Assembly: GCA_017539045.1 (NCBI GenBank) | Contig: JAFYHS010000015.1 | Location: forward strand, 1 to 64,000 | Direction of reading: 5' to 3' | DNA: 64,000 nucleotides | Origin: Bacteroidales bacterium | Lineage (GTDB): Bacteria; Bacteroidota; Bacteroidia; Bacteroidales; F082 | Part shown: piece after piece, positions 50,028 through 59,442 of the stretch | How positions within the stretch are numbered: the first letter of the stretch is position 1 | Layout of the letters: each line of letters begins with the position of its first letter | Position numbers and translations under genes: made by a program | Notes under the pieces: generated by a model | The model's input: the letters and a program-made list of their open reading frames with translations, nothing else | Databases searched by the model: none | Told to the model about the DNA's origin: nothing

Positions 50028-53000
50028 TCAGTTCAGCCCCGCATAACGCAATCGGTTCAAGAAGTCAAGCATGGACTCATAAGGCACGGCGACATACTGG
50101 AAGCGCTTGTCGTTCTGGCTCACCGTACGGCCCTTCTCCTTCGTGTCGGCCAAACGCTGGTTGATGTCGGAATAGGTGGCATGGACCTGTAGCTGACCGT
50201 CACCGCAGTTGTAGTTGAGGTAAGTCATGAACATATCGTTTTGGAAGAAATAGGTGATGTTACCCAGGCGGTGATCGAACACCACATAACCGTCAACATA
50301 TTTGTTCACGACATGGTTGCCCAGGTTACCCAAGCCGATCTTGCCTACCGAGACGAAGGCATGCAACTGATCGTTCCATTCCATCTTCAGGTCAGGGATG
50401 ACGATGGTCTTGGCATAGAAGTCGGATGACCCCATTGAAGGATAGCCTTCCAACTCGATGGCTTTCGACCTTTCTTCCGTCTTCTCCTCACTGTTCTCCG
50501 TACCGAAATAACGCAGGTATTGTGTCTTGGTGAGGTCGATCGACTCGCCTTCGGCGCTGCTGTACACTTCGGCCATAGCCTCCAAAGTCTTATCGTCGAA
50601 GATGGGGGCGTTGAATACATTCAAACCACTTATGGTAAGGCTGTCGTTGGGGTTCTGGACGTATGCGCCATGCAAGGCAAAATCAACAAGGTTCAAGTCG
50701 AGGCCGAGGTCGTAGGTGCCTTGCCCCCTAATGGTGCCACGCGAATCGAGGGTCAAATCCGCATCCTTGTTTTGCGTATCTGTGATCACGAAGCGCACAC
50801 TATCGGCGTCATAGGTCAGCATGCCATTGACCGGCCCGACTTCAGCATTCTCTGCGCGCCCAGGATTAGGTGTCAGGAATGCAGCGAAATAACCGCCGTC
50901 GATAGCCTGCTCATAATACAAGCCGTTACACATGTCGGGGTCGGCCTTGGTCATTTGGCCTATCTCGATGGGAATCTCAATGTCGTTGGGATTGATATGG
51001 GCAGACGAGGCAAACCAATGGTTCAATGCCTTCACGACTTCCTTTTGCTGCAAGTCACCTGGAAGCTCTGGCGTTACCATCAGGCTATCGACGGCAAGGC
51101 TGTCGGCCACCATCAGGGTACTGTCGAAGACAAACTCCGGCTCGGGCTCAAAATCGGTAAGGGCGAAGAGACCGTCATAGAATCCATGTTGGTCGGTGGC
51201 CTTCAGGCTGAGACGGCCTTGGAAGGCAAACTGAGGGCTCAGCTGCAGGGAGGCCGTATCCACAAGATGGGCCACACCACGCGAGATGCCGTTCATGGGC
51301 GAGATGGAATCCATGAAGATGGGCGTGCGTCCACCATCAGCGGCAGTGTAATCCCAATAGCCTTGTGCCTGGTAGTTGTTGCGGCTGTAGATGTTGACCA
51401 CAGCGTCTTTATACAGATGATAGCCGTTCAGCGTGTCGGCCAACAACTCGCCGTTCACAGGCTCCAGCCGCGACTCGGTGTTGATATCCACATCGTGTGT
51501 GTAGGGGAAAACCGCTGCATCGGCCACACGGATGATCTTCACATCATGGGCGTGGATGACATAGTTGCTCATGTCGTAGTCAGCGCTCATGCTATAGAAC
51601 TGCAGGGAGTCCTGCTCGGGGACGAGCGAGATAAACTTGGAGGCATTGCTATGGATGGCCAGCAACTCCTCATGCGTCGTCGCTGTGGCATAATCGCCGA
51701 AGCTCTCCACGGGGTTGAACAGATGCAGGCTATTCGTCGCCATATCCCATTCGGCTTCCTTCAACGAGCAAATGAATTGGTTCATCGGGAAGTCAAGGCT
51801 ACTGGTATTATCGAGGTAGTCGTATTGCACCTTCTGTGCGTCGAAGTCTACATTGGCGCGGTAGTTGGTCGCCGCAAAGGCGATATTGGCCGTGTCGGCA
51901 GAATACAATAGGAACTTGGCAGAGTCAGCCACAAAGGTACGGGAGTCAAAGGCGAAGTGGTCGGAGTCAAACTCCGTCAAGCCGAAGTTCAGTTTACCGT
52001 CGGCCGAATAGCCATCGGGGGAGAGCGCCGTCTTACCCGTGAAATAGGTGTCGCCATACATGCAAATGGGCTTGTCGATGGTCTCCGTAGTCAGCTCAGG
52101 TTTGAAGACGTCCCACTTCAGGCGCAAGGCATCGGCCGAGGCCATGGGGAATCCTGTGCCGTCGTCGCGGGGCACCATCTTGAACTGGTTGGTGATGGCC
52201 GTGACCGAGTCGAGATAGAACATGAACTGATCGGAGTTGAACTCAGCCGTCTGATAGTCAAGCCTACCCTCTCCGAAAAAACCCGTTTCCGAAAGGAACA
52301 CCTTCTTATGGAACTGGCCCGAGCCGTCAAACATGGGATAGGCATCCGTTTCGCCGTCGCCAATCTGATGGACGAAACCAAGTGAATAGTCATCCATGAC
52401 CACAAGCGGTTGCACAATATTGGGCAAGATGCCGCCCGACACCAACTCACCTTCGAACTTCACCTTACGCATGGTGAGGTCGTTGAGGCTGTCGACCACA
52501 AAAGGATACAAGCTATAGTAGAACTTGCCCTCGAGGTCATCGGCCGTCATCACCGAGTCGACATTGCCAGGATGGAATACGCCGCTGTTGATCTTACGAT
52601 AGAACTTGAAGCCTTCCGCATCGCTGTGGAAGATAGGATACTCAGGAGTGTCATAGCGGCTTGATTTGTTGTCGCCACGGTCGATCTCCAAACGACCTTT
52701 CAGCTTTTCCAAGGTACCTTCAACAGGGATGATATTGTTGTTGTGACGGGCATAGAAACGAAGCGAGTCCACCTTCTCCATGTCGATGGTGAAATGCTCA
52801 TAGTTGAAATGGCTGTCCTTGGTGAAGAACTCAAACATACCGGCAAGGATACCACCCGAGAACTCGAAGTCCTTGTTTTTCTTGAAGGTGACACGGCCGA
52901 AGTCGGGTACGATGACGACGCGTTTGCGGTCGCTCAACGAGATGGCCGCGCCGTCGACGCCTTCGATCTGGCTGGTGATGCCGTATACCAAGAGGTCATT

Positions 53001-54677
53001 GGTGCTCAGGTCAAGACGGACGTTGGGCGAACGGTCGGTGGTCACCGTATGCAGCTTGATGACGTCATAATCGATGTTCTCGCGGAATGAGTCGAGCACA
53101 TCAAAGAAGCGTGGCAAGGCTGTAGCCCACTTCGAATCGGTTTCATACTCCACATAGCCCTCGGCTTGCAGCTTTAGCAACAAGGAAATCACCTGCTCAA
53201 TGGGATAGCCAAGATATGACGACAAGTCACCGACGGCGAACCGCACCTGACGATCGACATTGTCGAAGCCTTTCAGGAATTTCTCAATGCGAACCATAGG
53301 ATGCGCGCCATCGAGGCCTTGAAGCTTCTTGAAGTCGTTGAACCTAAAATAGTTCACCGACACCACATCGCCCTCGCTCCTCGGGTTGACGCTCTCCATG
53401 CGCCTAAAGTCCACCTGGTTGTCATCGACGTTCCAATACATGGCCTCAAGGAAAATATCCAAGCCATGGAAATAGTCGTGGAAAGGCGCATCGCCGAAGT
53501 CTTTCTCCGAGCGGTAGACCATCATCTTACGGGTCTTGTTGTCGTAGCGGAAGCCCGCATTGTTGTGATAGAGCGAGTCCACCCCAGTGCCAGGAACGGA
53601 GTCCGTGATATAAAGACGCAATGCCACATGGTCTGAGACCAGAAGGTCATCGATGGTCATCATGAACTGGGGTGCCTCCACCCTAACGACCTCCTTGCCG
53701 CCCTGATGGAAACGGAACGAAGCCTTGTTGTTCATGCCACCAAACACATTGATCTGGTTGCCCATCATACCTATGCCTCCCTCAAAATCGATGTTCCTCA
53801 TGAAGTTAGGAATCTTGTAGTCGGAGCGATAGGACTTCACTCGCGGGAACATGGTCTTTTCGTTGGGCGCATTCACAAGCACCTTGTCTTCATAGCGGCA
53901 TAGGATGTCTTTCTCGAAATGGCTTCGTTCGTGGAAGATCACCGAGTCGATGGCATACTCCGAGCGGCTCAGATTCAAGGTATAATAATCCGGCAAGGTG
54001 ACGTACACCACATCTTGTGGGATGTCGAACCTCGACCAGTCGGCACGGCCTCCCGTACCCTCCCAGAGGTTGTCCTCAAGATAATACACGCCTTTGGTAT
54101 TCTTGATGATCGACTCATCCTTTTGAGAAGCCAGCACCAAGGTACCGTCAACGGTGAGCTCAAACTTCTCACTTGATGGGAATCCCCATAGCGCGTCACG
54201 AAGCATCCATTTGGAGTTGCCTTTGGCCGACAATACCTTGTCGACAAAGAGGTCGCGACATGAAGCGAGGTATTTGTCCATGCCATTCATCGACTTCTGC
54301 GCCTTGGCGTTGGTGTAGGTCAACCAATTGCCTACATCGCGATGCGAGAGACTGGCCGTCGGGAGGCACTGTAACACTTCAACGAAATTAAAGATATTGG
54401 CATATGCCTTACCGCCGCTCTTGGCATGAAAACGCTCACATAGTTGCATCACCGTGTTGGCCTCAGTGCCGCTATAATAGCTATCCCATACCCCACGGAA
54501 GTTTTGCAAGATGACCGCTGCCTCATCACGGTCCTGCTTCGAGGACGATGATGACAGATAGGCCGAGAGTTGGTCGTAGAAAGCGCCTTTCTCCGTCGGG
54601 AAGAAAGCCTGCGCAAACGATGGGACAACACTCACTAAAAGTGCAAAAGCAACAATCAGGATTCCTTTCTTCATCAA
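50028..54677 (-). CDS. Very large exported protein of unknown function
   Basis: A 1549-residue protein with a standard signal peptide (cleavage near PSFAQAFF). The rest is beta-rich with recurring segments of about 80-120 residues in which a GKLNFGLTEFDSDHFAF-like strand pair precedes DSAKFLLYSADTANIAFAAT (for example FGEGRLDYQTAEFNSDQFMF, GQGTYDLGLDLNLVDFAL). This resembles the long beta-taco or jelly-roll proteins that line the periplasm, but no family was recognised, and there is no sorting domain. It is read 22 bases after prmA and 99 bases before dnaN on the same strand. A conserved housekeeping role in the envelope is suggested by context only. Confidence 0.7.
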   Translation of the reverse strand: MMKKGILIVAFALLVSVVPSFAQAFFPTEKGAFYDQLSAYLSSSSSKQDRDEAAVILQNFRGVWDSYYSGTEANTVMQLCERFHAKSGGKAYANIFNFVEVLQCLPTASLSHRDVGNWLTYTNAKAQKSMNGMDKYLASCRDLFVDKVLSAKGNSKWMLRDALWGFPSSEKFELTVDGTLVLASQKDESIIKNTKGVYYLEDNLWEGTGGRADWSRFDIPQDVVYVTLPDYYTLNLSRSEYAIDSVIFHERSHFEKDILCRYEDKVLVNAPNEKTMFPRVKSYRSDYKIPNFMRNIDFEGGIGMMGNQINVFGGMNNKASFRFHQGGKEVVRVEAPQFMMTIDDLLVSDHVALRLYITDSVPGTGVDSLYHNNAGFRYDNKTRKMMVYRSEKDFGDAPFHDYFHGLDIFLEAMYWNVDDNQVDFRRMESVNPRSEGDVVSVNYFRFNDFKKLQGLDGAHPMVRIEKFLKGFDNVDRQVRFAVGDLSSYLGYPIEQVISLLLKLQAEGYVEYETDSKWATALPRFFDVLDSFRENIDYDVIKLHTVTTDRSPNVRLDLSTNDLLVYGITSQIEGVDGAAISLSDRKRVVIVPDFGRVTFKKNKDFEFSGGILAGMFEFFTKDSHFNYEHFTIDMEKVDSLRFYARHNNNIIPVEGTLEKLKGRLEIDRGDNKSSRYDTPEYPIFHSDAEGFKFYRKINSGVFHPGNVDSVMTADDLEGKFYYSLYPFVVDSLNDLTMRKVKFEGELVSGGILPNIVQPLVVMDDYSLGFVHQIGDGETDAYPMFDGSGQFHKKVFLSETGFFGEGRLDYQTAEFNSDQFMFYLDSVTAITNQFKMVPRDDGTGFPMASADALRLKWDVFKPELTTETIDKPICMYGDTYFTGKTALSPDGYSADGKLNFGLTEFDSDHFAFDSRTFVADSAKFLLYSADTANIAFAATNYRANVDFDAQKVQYDYLDNTSSLDFPMNQFICSLKEAEWDMATNSLHLFNPVESFGDYATATTHEELLAIHSNASKFISLVPEQDSLQFYSMSADYDMSNYVIHAHDVKIIRVADAAVFPYTHDVDINTESRLEPVNGELLADTLNGYHLYKDAVVNIYSRNNYQAQGYWDYTAADGGRTPIFMDSISPMNGISRGVAHLVDTASLQLSPQFAFQGRLSLKATDQHGFYDGLFALTDFEPEPEFVFDSTLMVADSLAVDSLMVTPELPGDLQQKEVVKALNHWFASSAHINPNDIEIPIEIGQMTKADPDMCNGLYYEQAIDGGYFAAFLTPNPGRAENAEVGPVNGMLTYDADSVRFVITDTQNKDADLTLDSRGTIRGQGTYDLGLDLNLVDFALHGAYVQNPNDSLTISGLNVFNAPIFDDKTLEAMAEVYSSAEGESIDLTKTQYLRYFGTENSEEKTEERSKAIELEGYPSMGSSDFYAKTIVIPDLKMEWNDQLHAFVSVGKIGLGNLGNHVVNKYVDGYVVFDHRLGNITYFFQNDMFMTYLNYNCGDGQLQVHATYSDINQRLADTKEKGRTVSQNDKRFQYVAVPYESMLDFLNRLRYAGLN

Positions 54678-54699
54678 ATTATCAATTGTAAATTATCAA

Positions 54700-55527
54700 T
54701 TACTTAACAAACTCAGCAGCCACCCAGTTGTTGCGGGTCAAATGCCTTTCGTAATGTAAGCCTAGGCGCTCAGCTTCGACTTTGATGCTCTCCAAGTCCT
54801 CGGTATAAAACCCGCTGAAGAAAATGTGAGCACCAGGCTTCATGGCTTCCACATAGTAATGCATGTCGCGCAGCAAGATATTACGGTTGATATTGGCCAA
54901 CACCACATCATACTGGCCTTGGATGGACAAGGCATCACCCAAAACGATGTCGATGCCCGACACACCGTTTAAGTCGACATTGGTGAAGGCATTGCGGTAG
55001 GCCCATTCGTCATTGTCGATGGCCACCGTATGCCCAGCGCCCAGCTTCTTCGCCATGATGGCCAAGACCGCCGTTCCGCTGCCCATGTCAAGCACTTCCT
55101 TCCCCTGAAAATCGGTCTCCAGCATCAGCTGGATGATTTGTGCTGTGGTCTCGTGATTGGCCGTCCCGAATGACATCTTAGGCTCGATGACCATGTCAAA
55201 CTCGAAACTCGGGTCAGGCTCATGGAAAGGGGCGCGCACACGACAACGCTCGTTGACCACCACGGGCTGATAGGAAGCCTCCCAGAGCTCGTTCCAGTCC
55301 TTGTCGGGCATCTCATCCACCTTCAGCAGACGCAAGTCGGCGAAAGCAGGATCGAGCAAGAGATTCTCCACCGCCATATCGTCACGGCTATCTGTCGAGC
55401 AATAGGCTTTCAAGGCATAGTCCTCGTCCATGAAGGAGTCGAAGCCTATCTCCGCCAACATGGTGGTCAGCATGTCATGCTGGATGTCGGACGACGGAGC
55501 GGTGAAAGTGTATTCGAAGGTTTTCAT
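54700..55527 (-). CDS. prmA: Ribosomal protein L11 methyltransferase
   Basis: A 275-residue SAM-dependent enzyme that trimethylates ribosomal protein L11. The SAM loop VLDMGSGTAVLAIMAKKLGA (about residues 145-164) and the VVLANINRNILL motif (the NPPY-like N-I-N-x-x-x-L site of PrmA) are present, and the N-terminal L11-recognition domain starts EYTFTAPSSDIQHDMLTTML. The ATG overlaps the tpiA stop (ATGA). Length is near normal. The pairing with tpiA is usual in Bacteroidales as far as I recall. Confidence 0.93.
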   Translation of the reverse strand: MKTFEYTFTAPSSDIQHDMLTTMLAEIGFDSFMDEDYALKAYCSTDSRDDMAVENLLLDPAFADLRLLKVDEMPDKDWNELWEASYQPVVVNERCRVRAPFHEPDPSFEFDMVIEPKMSFGTANHETTAQIIQLMLETDFQGKEVLDMGSGTAVLAIMAKKLGAGHTVAIDNDEWAYRNAFTNVDLNGVSGIDIVLGDALSIQGQYDVVLANINRNILLRDMHYYVEAMKPGAHIFFSGFYTEDLESIKVEAERLGLHYERHLTRNNWVAAEFVK

Positions 55528-56303
55528 TCTTCACCAATATGTGAGGCTTGGTCACAGATAGAGACAAAGTCTTCCGCCTTGAGCGAGGCACCACCGATGA
55601 GACCGCCATCGACGTCGGGCTGTGAGAACAGCTCGGTGGCGTTCTTTGCGTTGCAGCTGCCGCCGTAAAGGATACGGATTTCGTCAGCCGTAGCCTCGTC
55701 ATAGTGTTCCTTGATCAGTGAGCGGATATAGGCATGCATCTCTTGTGCTTGCTCGGGTGTAGCGGTCTTGCCTGTACCGATGGCCCAAACGGGTTCGTAG
55801 GCAATGATGGCATCATAGATGGCATCGCCGTCCAGATGGAAGAGGCCTTTTTCAAGTTGCTCCTTGACGACCTCGAAATGGCGGCCAGCCTCGCGCTCCT
55901 CGAGCACCTCGCCGACACAGTAGATGGGTGACATCTCGTTTTCAATCAAGCGGTTGATCTTCTCGGCCAGCACTTCGTTGGTCTCGCCAAAGTATTTCCT
56001 ACGCTCGCTATGACCCACGATGCAGTAGTCCACGTCAATGGACTTCAACATCTTGGCCGACACCTCACCCGTATAGGCGCCCTTGTCGTAGGCACTGCAA
56101 TTCTGCGCGCCCACGTTGAAACGTTGTTCGTCGAATTCAAAGTCGGTCAACAGCTCAAGATAAGGGAATGGCGGGCAGATGATGATTTCGCAATTCAAGT
56201 CATCCATTTCGTCAAGACGGTCGAGGATGTCATCGACCAAGGTCTGAGCCTCATCGAAAGTGAGGTTCATTTTCCAGTTTCCGGCTACAATTTTGCTTCT
56301 CAT
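55524..56303 (-). CDS. tpiA: Triosephosphate isomerase
   Basis: A 259-residue TIM-barrel enzyme of glycolysis. The start is 56303 (MRSKIVAGNWKMNLTFDEAQ), with Lys in NWKM, catalytic His in YCIVGHSERRKYFGETNE, catalytic Glu in AYEPVWAIGTGKTATPEQAQ, and the phosphate loop YGGSCNAKNATEL. It is followed by prmA with a four-base overlap. A -7 element lies upstream, so transcription of this pair need not depend on the thioesterase gene upstream. Confidence 0.97.
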   Translation of the reverse strand: MRSKIVAGNWKMNLTFDEAQTLVDDILDRLDEMDDLNCEIIICPPFPYLELLTDFEFDEQRFNVGAQNCSAYDKGAYTGEVSAKMLKSIDVDYCIVGHSERRKYFGETNEVLAEKINRLIENEMSPIYCVGEVLEEREAGRHFEVVKEQLEKGLFHLDGDAIYDAIIAYEPVWAIGTGKTATPEQAQEMHAYIRSLIKEHYDEATADEIRILYGGSCNAKNATELFSQPDVDGGLIGGASLKAEDFVSICDQASHIGEE

Positions 56304-56339
56304 GATGTATGGTTTTTTATGATTCAATTTTCAAAGTGA

Positions 56340-56347
56340 CAAAGATA
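56340..56347 (-). promoter_or_regulatory. -7 element TATCTTTG for tpiA-prmA
   Basis: Minus-strand TATCTTTG 37 bases before the tpiA ATG, just after the thioesterase stop. Confidence 0.55.
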
Positions 56348-56354
56348 CACAATT

Positions 56355-57107
56355 CTAAAACACCAACCTGCAACGGCAGACCTCAGTCTCCTTTTGCAAC
56401 AACAGATCCGTCTTGGTCAAGCGCACACAATATTCATTATCAGCTATTTGCTCGCGATAAAAACCCATCTTATCGCCTTGATGCGCTTCAGCCACGTAGG
56501 CAATCTCAAACCGCTTCAAACGGTGTTCGCGATACCAAGCAATGTCCCAAAGGTCAAGCACGTGCTCGATGTACTTCACCGAGTTGACATGCCCGTTGAT
56601 GTCGATGTCGTTGTAATTCACGTCTAATGAACGGACCAATTCGTCGTTTCCCGACATCTTCACGCGACCGCCTTTCTCAATCGGACAGGGCTTGTCGTCC
56701 ACAATCCAATCGTTGATGGCGCCGTTATCGATGGCATAGATATCACTGGGTTGACGCGTCTCCGTGTCGATCATTGCCCAGATGGAGCGGCCATAACCAT
56801 ACACCTTGCCTTGTCCGTCCGACACGCAGAAGTTACGGCTGGTGAAGATCTTCATTGCACTCTCGACCCAGGTCTCAATCGTGAAATGATCATACTGCGC
56901 CGGCATCTCCTCCATCTCTATGGCCAGCCTTGAAAGCACCCAAGAGCGCTTGATGGTCATCAGATACTTCATCCCGAAGCCACGGTCGGTGGAATGGAAG
57001 TCGGCGGCGTTGAGCATCTGATTGCCCAAATGCCCCAAAAACATCCGTCCCGAGAAGTCGCAATGGAACGGCTCAGCTATAAATTCGTATTTTCCTATCT
57101 TATTCAT
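56355..57107 (-). CDS. Acyl-ACP thioesterase family protein
   Basis: A 250-residue double hot-dog protein of the acyl-ACP thioesterase family, releasing fatty acids from acyl carrier protein. The start is 57107 (MNKIGKYEFIAEPFHCDFSG), since its ATG shares a base with the stop of the permease gene (TAATG). The N-terminal hot-dog has LGHLGNQMLNAADFHSTDRG, and the second has the catalytic-type segment VNYNDIDINGHVNSVKYIEH (about residues 170-189; Asn and His of the active site). Bacterial members probably shape fatty-acid release or membrane composition. It is read after the permease and before tpiA. Confidence 0.9.
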   Translation of the reverse strand: MNKIGKYEFIAEPFHCDFSGRMFLGHLGNQMLNAADFHSTDRGFGMKYLMTIKRSWVLSRLAIEMEEMPAQYDHFTIETWVESAMKIFTSRNFCVSDGQGKVYGYGRSIWAMIDTETRQPSDIYAIDNGAINDWIVDDKPCPIEKGGRVKMSGNDELVRSLDVNYNDIDINGHVNSVKYIEHVLDLWDIAWYREHRLKRFEIAYVAEAHQGDKMGFYREQIADNEYCVRLTKTDLLLQKETEVCRCRLVF

Positions 57108-58177
57108 TATCCATTTATTCTTACACGCGGGTCGATAATACCATAAATGATATCCACCACGATATTGACGATTATCAGCATGACTGCGATGAGTAGCACC
57201 GCGCCCATGATGACGGGGAAGTCGTATTTGTCCAAGGCGTCGACGACCACTACGCCGATGCCTTTCCAGTCGAAGACATACTCGACGAAGACGGCACCTG
57301 CCAGCAACGAGGCAAACCAGCCCGATACAGCTGTCACCACAGGGTTCAAGGCATTGCGCAAGGCATGGACGCAGATGACACGCCAAGGCTTCAGGCCTTT
57401 GGCACGTGCCGTACGTACATAGTCCATCGACATGGCCTCCAGCAGTGAGGTGCGCGTCAGTTCGGTCACCACAGCCAACGGGCGCATACCCAACGTCAAG
57501 GCAGGCAAGATGAGGTTACGAAGACTCAGGAACTCTCCCCTGCCATATTCGTCTACAGTGTAAAGGCTGCCCGTCATACTCAAGCCCGTTTGATGTTCAA
57601 GCAAGAAACCGAATATCCAAGCCATGAGGATAGCCGCAAAAAACGAAGGCAAGGACATGCCTATGGTGGTGATGAACAAGGTCAAACGGTTGAGGAAATT
57701 GGTGTTGATGACCGCCGCCAGGATGCCGATCAGCAGGCCCAACAACATGGCGATGGAGATAGACACAGCCGCCAACAACAGGGTATTGGGGAAAGCCTCG
57801 CCCAAGATGTCGGACACCTTACGCTTGCTTTGGTATGACATGCGCAGATAGGGACCTTTCAGCACGACAGCCGTCGAGCCTATAGTCGCCAAGCGGGCAT
57901 AACGACCTATTTTGTCGAGTTTCTGCATGCCTTCCGACACATCATAAAACGAAATCGGGACCAAGTCGTTGAGATAGTCTACATATTGCTTACCCAAGCT
58001 CTGGTTCATACCCAGCTCCTCACGGATGGCATTCACCGACTCTTGGTCGGCACGTTGGCCTAGCATCATCTGGGCTGGGTCGCCCGGCAGGATATTGAAG
58101 AGGAAAAACACCAGGGTGGCGACGCCCCAAAGCACCGCGATACCGTATAACAACTTCCTGATGACGTAGGCCCCCAT
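57107..58177 (-). CDS. ABC transporter permease of the DppB/OppB type
   Basis: A 356-residue inner-membrane permease for dipeptide, oligopeptide or nickel import. It starts MGAYVIRKLLYGIAVLWGVA with the family YIxRR-like signal, followed by LPGDPAQMMLGQRADQESV, five more membrane helices, and the EAA loop region AMSMDYVRTARAKGLKPWRV (about residues 248-267) that contacts the ATPase. The long soluble insert between helices 1 and 2 (VPISFYDVSEGMQKLDKIGR) is larger than in E. coli DppB but common in Bacteroidetes. No partner permease, ATPase or binding protein is encoded in the window. Spacing of 4 bases from the DoxX gene and a 1-base overlap with the thioesterase gene place it firmly in the operon. 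Confidence 0.9.
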   Translation of the reverse strand: MGAYVIRKLLYGIAVLWGVATLVFFLFNILPGDPAQMMLGQRADQESVNAIREELGMNQSLGKQYVDYLNDLVPISFYDVSEGMQKLDKIGRYARLATIGSTAVVLKGPYLRMSYQSKRKVSDILGEAFPNTLLLAAVSISIAMLLGLLIGILAAVINTNFLNRLTLFITTIGMSLPSFFAAILMAWIFGFLLEHQTGLSMTGSLYTVDEYGRGEFLSLRNLILPALTLGMRPLAVVTELTRTSLLEAMSMDYVRTARAKGLKPWRVICVHALRNALNPVVTAVSGWFASLLAGAVFVEYVFDWKGIGVVVVDALDKYDFPVIMGAVLLIAVMLIIVNIVVDIIYGIIDPRVRING

Positions 58178-58181
58178 AGTA

Positions 58182-59417
58182 TCACAAAACCTTCAGAACC
58201 TTCTTGAAGTCAGTCGAGCTCCACTTGTCCTTCACCAAGCCATTGTCGAGCCAGATGAGTCCGGGATTGGAGCGCACTATGGGTTTGATCTCCAACCCGT
58301 CGGCATAATAGACCTCATAGAGGAAATCGTATTTCTCGCGCAGCTGCTCCACATATTCGGGTTCGTTGGCCACAACCCAAACCACATAATAGCCACGACG
58401 CCCTGCTTCTTCGGTAATCTCCTTCACTTTGGCCCATTCCTTTTCGGTGACCTTGGCCAGGTCGTGCGAAGTGAACATCAGCAGATTCTCAGTGTCGAGG
58501 ATCAAATCCGTGACATCGTTGTCGTCCTCGTCGAGGGCAGAAAAACCGAGAAATTCGGTGCCGCCTTCCATACGCTGTTGTACGAACTCCCATTCAAACA
58601 TCCACACCGAGTCGTTCCAAGGATAATTGGGCGAGAGAAACTCTTGCTTCTCCCCTGTCGCCTTATTCTTATAGGTCAGATAAATCTTCGTCCCTTCGTT
58701 GCTTGAGGCCGACATCTGCTTGCCCACCTTCCAATCCATGAAGTCGACGACCGGCAGATGACGATAGTTATAGAGCTCAAAGCCTAAGAAGGCCAAGGCA
58801 AAAAGAATGGCTATCAACCATTGTACGCCCTTACCCAACTTGTTTTCCAGCTGCTTATTATTCATAATCAGTGGGATAAGCAATGTGTCGATAACGAGAT
58901 TCTTATAGAACGTCTGCCAATTGCTCATCTTAATTGCCGTACCGAAGCATCCACAATCGGGCACCTTGTTATACAAGGCGTCGAACAACGTGGTGAAGGT
59001 GAAAAACAGCATCAGCAAGGTGGCGCCAAGCACCGCCAAGCGTGGCAATATCTTGGTTATCAAGCAGAAACCAACGATAAACTCGGCCAAAATCATCAGC
59101 ACAGCCAGCACCATAGCCAAATTGTTGAGCCATGTCATGTTATACGCTGCGAGATAATCCAGTATCTTGTACTTCGTTCCCAAGGGATCGACCCCCTTGG
59201 TGAAGCTGCTGAAGATGAACAAGGCACCCACCAGCAGACGGCATATCGTCAAAGCACCCGGACTGTATCTTTTGCTGAACACCAAGGAAAACAACAAGTT
59301 GAGCAGCAGGATGGCCAGAAACCACCAATGGTAGTCGGGCAGGAAATAAATCCCTACCGCCGAGGCCAAAGCCACCAGGATGCTGATCCAAGGCATCGAA
59401 TTCGTTTTCTTTCTCAT
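58182..59417 (-). CDS. BT_3928-family DoxX/MauE protein with C-terminal thioredoxin-like part
   Basis: A 411-residue membrane protein. Two helices at the start (residues about 9-48), then a four-helix DoxX/MauE unit (ICRLLVGALFIFSSFTKGVD to YNKVPDCGCFGTAIKMSNWQ, about 58-175), and a periplasmic domain to the end. The CGC motif in PDCGCFG parallels the loop of MauE-type redox proteins, and the soluble part has a thioredoxin-like strand order but no CxxC. This is the BT_3928 type of Bacteroidetes protein. It is read 25 bases after DUF1599 and 4 bases before the permease gene, a local order typical of Bacteroidales near tpiA. Confidence 0.85.
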   Translation of the reverse strand: MRKKTNSMPWISILVALASAVGIYFLPDYHWWFLAILLLNLLFSLVFSKRYSPGALTICRLLVGALFIFSSFTKGVDPLGTKYKILDYLAAYNMTWLNNLAMVLAVLMILAEFIVGFCLITKILPRLAVLGATLLMLFFTFTTLFDALYNKVPDCGCFGTAIKMSNWQTFYKNLVIDTLLIPLIMNNKQLENKLGKGVQWLIAILFALAFLGFELYNYRHLPVVDFMDWKVGKQMSASSNEGTKIYLTYKNKATGEKQEFLSPNYPWNDSVWMFEWEFVQQRMEGGTEFLGFSALDEDDNDVTDLILDTENLLMFTSHDLAKVTEKEWAKVKEITEEAGRRGYYVVWVVANEPEYVEQLREKYDFLYEVYYADGLEIKPIVRSNPGLIWLDNGLVKDKWSSTDFKKVLKVL

Positions 59418-59442
59418 GTTCGTTTCGTTTTGAAAATAGTGT

